Source: Apostichopus japonicus (Eukaryota > Echinodermata > Holothuroidea > Aspidochirotida > Stichopodidae). Taken from it: 64,000 nucleotides of DNA. The stretch spans positions 13,134,001-13,198,000 of the forward strand of contig NC_092563.1 in NCBI RefSeq assembly GCF_037975245.1, read 5' to 3'. Each line of letters opens with the position of its first letter. The stretch's first letter is position 1. The position numbers were made by a program, and so were the translations under genes. Under the pieces are notes generated by a model. It searched no databases. It was not told the DNA's origin and saw only the letters and a program-made list of their open reading frames with translations. Below, in pieces: positions 62,212 through 64,000 of the stretch.

Positions 62212-64000
62212 CTGCAAAGATAGGAAATACTAGATTCAGAGAATATTGCATTCTGTAAGCTTGCCTTATGGTGAATGGAAATATCAACAAAAAGAACAAA
62301 AAAAAATAAGAAGAAAAAACCCACAAAAGAAAACAATAAATTATGCAATTAATCACTTAGAGCAAACTATTACTGCTAAAATTCAAATGGAATGCCCTTT
62401 GCATATTAATTGAGACATATATTAATAATGCATAAATTCATGTTTCTAACAATTATAATAATCACTGAAAGGAGAACAAAATGTATCACTAGCTGTATAA
62501 CTCAATATTAACCAATAAATTTATTAAAAGAAATTGCCCTGGCTTCAATCAATGGCCCCAAATAGAAAATGGTTTCGCCAAACCTTAATTTCTAATCCAA
62601 TATTTTTTAAATATTATCTATTTCACTTACTTATAACAAGAAAGGCAAGGAGACAAAAAGGAGAAGGCTTAATAGAAGGAGATAGGGAGTTGGAAGTGGG
62701 AGAGGGAGGGGGGGGAAGGAACAGTAACACAAAAGAGTACACATTAACCCACTGATATACTTTTAATCACACTTGTTTTTATTTTAGTTACATGACAAAG
62801 AAAAAGTATTGTGTTTTCATATCATTTATTATTTCAGTTCATAATTATTGTGATTTAAATGCACTGTTTGGCAATTAGCCCAAGATGCAATAGGGATTCT
62901 CAATTAAATTTAATTAATTTACTATAAGAGCCTCAGAGAAACATCTGTTGAAGCAAATGGCCAGTGAGAATAAAAATCTCACTATATACCTAGATTAAGC
63001 ATTAGCATGGTTAGGGTGCCTTAACAAAAAAAAGGAAAAAAAAGGGGGGGGTGCGTTAACAAAGCTACAGACTTTCGAGGCCTGTATACCCGATTACTGC
63101 AAGATTGTAGGCGACTGCAGACTTCCCTCGGCCGGAACTGACTGGCAGGCTGCCTTATGAGAACCACTGCGATACAATTTGATGCAGTTATTAATTACTA
63201 ATTAATCAAATATACGGGTAGACATAATTATGAAATGCCAGACCAATGAGAATCAGCTTCCAAACTCTAAAAACTTACAAAATACCAGATATATCCGAAA
63301 AATGCATTGAATACCCGGTAAATATACCGAACCAGATAATCAACACGGCCTAGTTTTGCCGTACTCGCAAGTACAGTTTCCCGCCAGATGGTTCTCACGA
63401 GTTCCTTCACATGCATATAGTTTGTAATATGCTCTAACAAGTTATATTGGGAAGAAACTGATTCTGCGCATTACGTATATTCATACCTATTCTTATACCG
63501 ATTTTGCACATTACCTATATTCATACCTGTTCTTGTACCGATTATGTGAATTACGTATATTCAACCTGTTCTTATCATCGTGATCCCCAATGGCTTAAGT
63601 TAAAGGTCACCTCTGATCCCGAGTCAACACTGAGATGGATTTACATTACAAATTTAATCGCGGGGTTGGATCCTTGCTTACATTACAAATTCAACACCAG
63701 GCGCAGGTTTCAACGCCGTGGTCACGGTATAATGTAAATGGAACTAAGAAGATCCTGCTGGGATAACAAATATTGAGGGTCACACAATGATTAAAAATTA
63801 AACTACAAATATATGACAAAAAACTAAAATCATTTGTTGCCTTCTAATTGGTGACTTATTAACCAATTTATAACTCAGAGCAGAATTTATTGTCCATCAT
63901 AAAATCCAATTTAATTGACTTGTTTTATTCAAACTATACTGAACGTACAAACACTTATTTCATCGTTCATGCTGTGATTCTGGAATAACAAGACGAACCA
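62212..64000. other. Upstream of the first coding exon
   Basis: The 62.2-63.0 kb part is an AT-rich intron of the NWD-like gene (it ends in an acceptor before the ATG). 63.0-63.8 kb is less AT-rich and might hold the promoter or a 5' UTR exon, but I see no TATA/initiator pair I can defend. Confidence 0.4.
63460..63578. repeat. 40-bp tandem triplication
   Basis: gatt(c/t)tgc(g/a)cattac(g/c)tatattc followed by atacct(a/g)ttctt(a/g)tacc, twice at exactly 40 bases, then a third copy with one deletion. Confidence 0.85.

Overview
The window is nuclear DNA from an animal. Coding exons are short, separated by long AT-rich introns, and bounded by consensus GT/AG splice sites. The rest is dense in minisatellites, inverted-repeat elements and retroelement tails. 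The best-supported gene is of a type found in deuterostomes, so a marine invertebrate deuterostome (perhaps an echinoderm) is my guess; nothing in the sequence fixes the species.

Main gene: one NACHT and WD-repeat protein (NWD1/NWD2-like STAND NTPase) lies on the minus strand. I could join ten exons (62,211 down to 25,806) with matching splice phases at all nine junctions, giving about 1,326 residues. In order these are a Ser/Pro-rich N-terminus with a possible myristoylation signal, the N-terminal effector-like domain of the NWD family, a NACHT NTPase with Walker A and Walker B, a helical/winged-helix region, and about eight WD blades. NWD proteins usually run to about 1,550-1,750 residues, so the true C-terminus is probably missing. 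Two weak candidate exons downstream (24.9 kb and 7.6 kb) have compatible phases.

Left part (1-25.8 kb): mostly non-coding. Two minus-strand, cysteine-rich candidate exons (10.0 kb and 1.3 kb) have compatible phases and could be the 3' end of another gene. The remainder is tandem duplications, degenerate repeats, a mariner-like inverted-repeat element, a hairpin and AT-rich sequence.

Introns (26-62 kb): intron 8 carries a 57-bp minisatellite, intron 1 (21 kb) carries at least five further arrays (39 bp, 58/53 bp, 100 bp, a 187-bp higher-order array, and a TACAGT-rich array split by a transposon), and several non-autonomous elements are recognisable by terminal inverted repeats and target-site duplications. 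Four copies of one retroelement-like tail with a conserved short hairpin lie in introns 1, 2, 4 and 5.

Right end (62.2-64 kb): sequence upstream of the first coding exon, with a 40-bp triplication. The promoter and 5' UTR exon(s) were not identified. I found no CRISPR, operon, rRNA or intact tRNA. No clearly new system is evident; the most interesting items are the predicted lipid-modified NWD protein, the retroelement hairpin, frame-preserving intronic minisatellites, and a transposon that splits a satellite array and has a relative beside a splice acceptor.
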